Assembly: GCF_029223485.1 (NCBI RefSeq)
Contig: NZ_JARHTP010000004.1
Span: forward strand, 310,001-374,000
Length of the DNA: 64,000 nt
Reading direction: 5' to 3'
DNA from: Streptomyces coacervatus
Lineage (GTDB): Bacteria; Actinomycetota; Actinomycetes; Streptomycetales; Streptomycetaceae
Position numbers and translations under genes: made by a program. The notes under the pieces were generated by a model. That model ran no database searches, was not told the origin of the DNA, and saw nothing but the letters and a program-made list of their open reading frames with translations. Shown one piece after another: positions 62,296 to 64,000 of the stretch. The stretch's first letter is position 1; every line of letters starts with the position of its first letter.

Positions 62296-64000
62296 TTGTC
62301 CGAACCGATCGGTCGCCGCAGAGTGCTGGCCGGCCTGGCCGCCATGACGGTTGCCGCAGCCGTCTCCCCCACACTGGCGACCCCCGCCCAGGCCGCCGCC
62401 TCCTCCCCCCATCCGCTGCCGCTCCTCCCGCTGCGGATCCCCAAGTCGGAGCTGGGCATCGAGCAGCAGTCCGACGAGAAGATCAAGTGGCTGCAGGACG
62501 CCAAGCTCGGCATGTTCATCCACTGGGGCGTCTACTCCGGCCCGGCCAAGGGCGAGTGGTACATGGAGAACGCCGCCGTCACGCCGGAGAACTACCGGAA
62601 GTACTTCACCGACGCGACCGGCGACCAGTTCACGGCGAGCGCCTACAAGCCGGCCGACTGGGCCCAGTTGGCCAAGGACATGGGCGCGAAGTACACAGTC
62701 CTGACGACACGTCACCACGAGGGTTTCGCCCTGTGGCCGTCCACCCACCCGAACGCCTTCCACTCCGGACTGGCCCCGATGCGACGGGACCTGGTCGGCG
62801 AGTACGTCACGGCCGTACGCGCCGCCGGGCTCAAGGTCGGCCTCTACTACTCCCCCCTGAGCTGGCGCTACCCCGGCTACTACGACGTCACCGGCACCAA
62901 CTGCCTTCCCAACACCTGGGGTTACACCACCGATCCCGCGCACAAGGAGAACGCGCGGATCATGAAGAACGAGGTGTACCAGCAGATCAAGGAGCTGATG
63001 ACCCAGTACGGAAAGATCGACGACATCTACTTCGACGGCGGCTGGCTGGGCCAGAAGGGCTCGGACGCGGACGCCGCCTTCTTCTGGGAGCCCGGCAAAC
63101 TCCGCGACAGCTCCAACCAGTGGCCGGTGGACGCCGCCTACAGCGACACCGACTCCGCCACCGGCAGCGCCCTCGGTGTGATGGGCGTGGTGCGCAAGCA
63201 TCAGCCGGACGTCGTGGTCAACCCGCGCTCCGGCTGGATGGGCGACTACCTCAGCGAGGAAGGCGGCGCGGTCCCCACCGGCGCGATACGCAACGGGCGT
63301 CTGGCGGAGAAGAACTTCACCATCTGCGGATCCTGGGGCTACAAGGCCGGCGCACCCGTGATGAGCTACGGCAACATCATGAACATCCTGGTCAACTCCT
63401 GGGTGCGCAACATGACCGTCCTGCTCAACGTCGGCCCCGACCGCACCGGCACGGTCCCCGCCGACCAGGCCGCCGTGGTGCGCAGGGTCGGCTCCTTCCT
63501 GTCCAGCTGCGGCCAGGCCGTCTACGGCACACGCGGCGGACCGTGGGAACCGCTGGACGGCAAGTACGGCTACACGTACAAGGACAACACCTTCTACGTC
63601 CACCTGCTGCCCGGCTACAGCGGCACCTCCTTCACCACCCCGTCCACGGGTGACGCGAAGGTCACCCGCGTCTTCGACGTCGCCACGGGCGCCGACCTGT
63701 CGTTCACCACCGGCGCGGACGGCAGCGTGACGGTAACCGGCATCAACCGCACCCGCATCCCCGAGGACAGCATCGTCGGCGTCACGCTGGACCGCTCCGT
63801 CCAGCCGGCCGACATCGCCGCCGGCAGGACGGCCACGGCCAGCAGCGAGGAAAACTCCAAGGGCAACACCGCCGCCAAGGCCCTCGACGGCTCCACCACC
63901 ACCCGCTGGTCCGCGAACAACGGCAGCACGGGACAGTGGCTGAAGGTCGACCTGGGCTCGCAGAAGTCGCTGACCGGCACCCGTATCGCCTGGGAGTCCG
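62296..64000 (+). CDS. Secreted GH29 alpha-L-fucosidase, second copy, cut by the window edge
   Basis: The frame starts at TTG 62296, five bases after AGGAGA; an in-frame ATG at 62254 would place that ribosome binding site inside the gene. The N-terminus has a twin-arginine signal (GRRRVLAGLAAMTVAAAVSP). The GH29 barrel has MFIHWGVYSGPAKGEWYMEN (His76), TTRHHEGFALW, LKVGLYYSPLSWRYPGYY and IYFDGGW with nucleophile Asp247, at exactly the same positions as in the first fucosidase. From about residue 505 a CBM32-like module begins (GRTATASSEENSKGNTAAKA) and is cut at 64000. The two genes are clear paralogues. Confidence 0.95.
   Translation, partial: MSEPIGRRRVLAGLAAMTVAAAVSPTLATPAQAAASSPHPLPLLPLRIPKSELGIEQQSDEKIKWLQDAKLGMFIHWGVYSGPAKGEWYMENAAVTPENYRKYFTDATGDQFTASAYKPADWAQLAKDMGAKYTVLTTRHHEGFALWPSTHPNAFHSGLAPMRRDLVGEYVTAVRAAGLKVGLYYSPLSWRYPGYYDVTGTNCLPNTWGYTTDPAHKENARIMKNEVYQQIKELMTQYGKIDDIYFDGGWLGQKGSDADAAFFWEPGKLRDSSNQWPVDAAYSDTDSATGSALGVMGVVRKHQPDVVVNPRSGWMGDYLSEEGGAVPTGAIRNGRLAEKNFTICGSWGYKAGAPVMSYGNIMNILVNSWVRNMTVLLNVGPDRTGTVPADQAAVVRRVGSFLSSCGQAVYGTRGGPWEPLDGKYGYTYKDNTFYVHLLPGYSGTSFTTPSTGDAKVTRVFDVATGADLSFTTGADGSVTVTGINRTRIPEDSIVGVTLDRSVQPADIAAGRTATASSEENSKGNTAAKALDGSTTTRWSANNGSTGQWLKVDLGSQKSLTGTRIAWES

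Overview
The window is high-GC DNA with third-position GC codon bias, many GTG and one likely TTG start, short ATGA/GTGA overlaps inside operons, Tat-type and Sec-type secreted glycosidases, and regulator and transporter families typical of filamentous actinomycetes. It reads as an accessory stretch of a Streptomyces (or close relative) chromosome. Gene remnants are frequent: a flavin monooxygenase tail, an SRPBCC start, half an MFS transporter, two ISL3-type transposase remnants and a D-amino-acid deaminase tail. This fits a chromosome-arm region with gene turnover. No rRNA, tRNA or CRISPR array was recognised.

Layout. 0-9.7 kb: a partial unknown frame, htpG (Hsp90), a secreted PI-PLC/lectin protein, a NarL-type two-component pair, a GPP34 protein, a secreted type-B carboxylesterase, and a divergent MarR/VOC pair with two perfect operators. 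9.7-23 kb: mostly single genes, comprising an FAD monooxygenase, a DUF5990 protein, a bactofilin-like or pentapeptide-like membrane protein, a cupin plus acetolactate synthase pair, a TPR regulator, GNAT, DinB/MDMPI, MBL-fold, SRPBCC and DUF5302 proteins. 23.6-34.7 kb: a catabolic cluster made of an MFS importer, a LysR regulator and a nine-gene operon (FAH hydrolase, cyclase/hydrolase, FAD hydroxylase, ACMSD-like decarboxylase, extradiol dioxygenase, second FAH hydrolase, SDR, CoA-transferase A and B). Transporter and operon carry the same 23-bp palindrome containing ATC-N9-GAT, so they are probably one LysR regulon for uptake, hydroxylation, decarboxylation, meta-cleavage and CoA-linked channelling of an unknown aromatic acid.

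34.9-40.7 kb: VOC/WYL regulator pair, ISL3 remnant, DUF998 protein, HxlR regulator divergent from an SDR plus SnoaL-like pair with a long dyad operator, and a deaminase remnant. 40.8-64 kb: a plant or fungal polysaccharide island with secreted GH43 (three types), GH62, GH5 and two paralogous GH29 alpha-L-fucosidases, most carrying ricin-type (CBM13), AbfB (CBM42), CBM32-like or X2 modules. Several carry recognisable palindromic operators; both fucosidase promoters carry a pair of ATACATCCCATGTAT-type sites about 107 bp apart. Interleaved are a DUF418-type acyltransferase-like membrane protein beside a second NarL two-component system, an MFS exporter, and a self-sufficient CYP102-type P450-reductase fusion divergent from its TetR regulator with a perfect 28-bp operator. 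The last fucosidase runs off the right edge.
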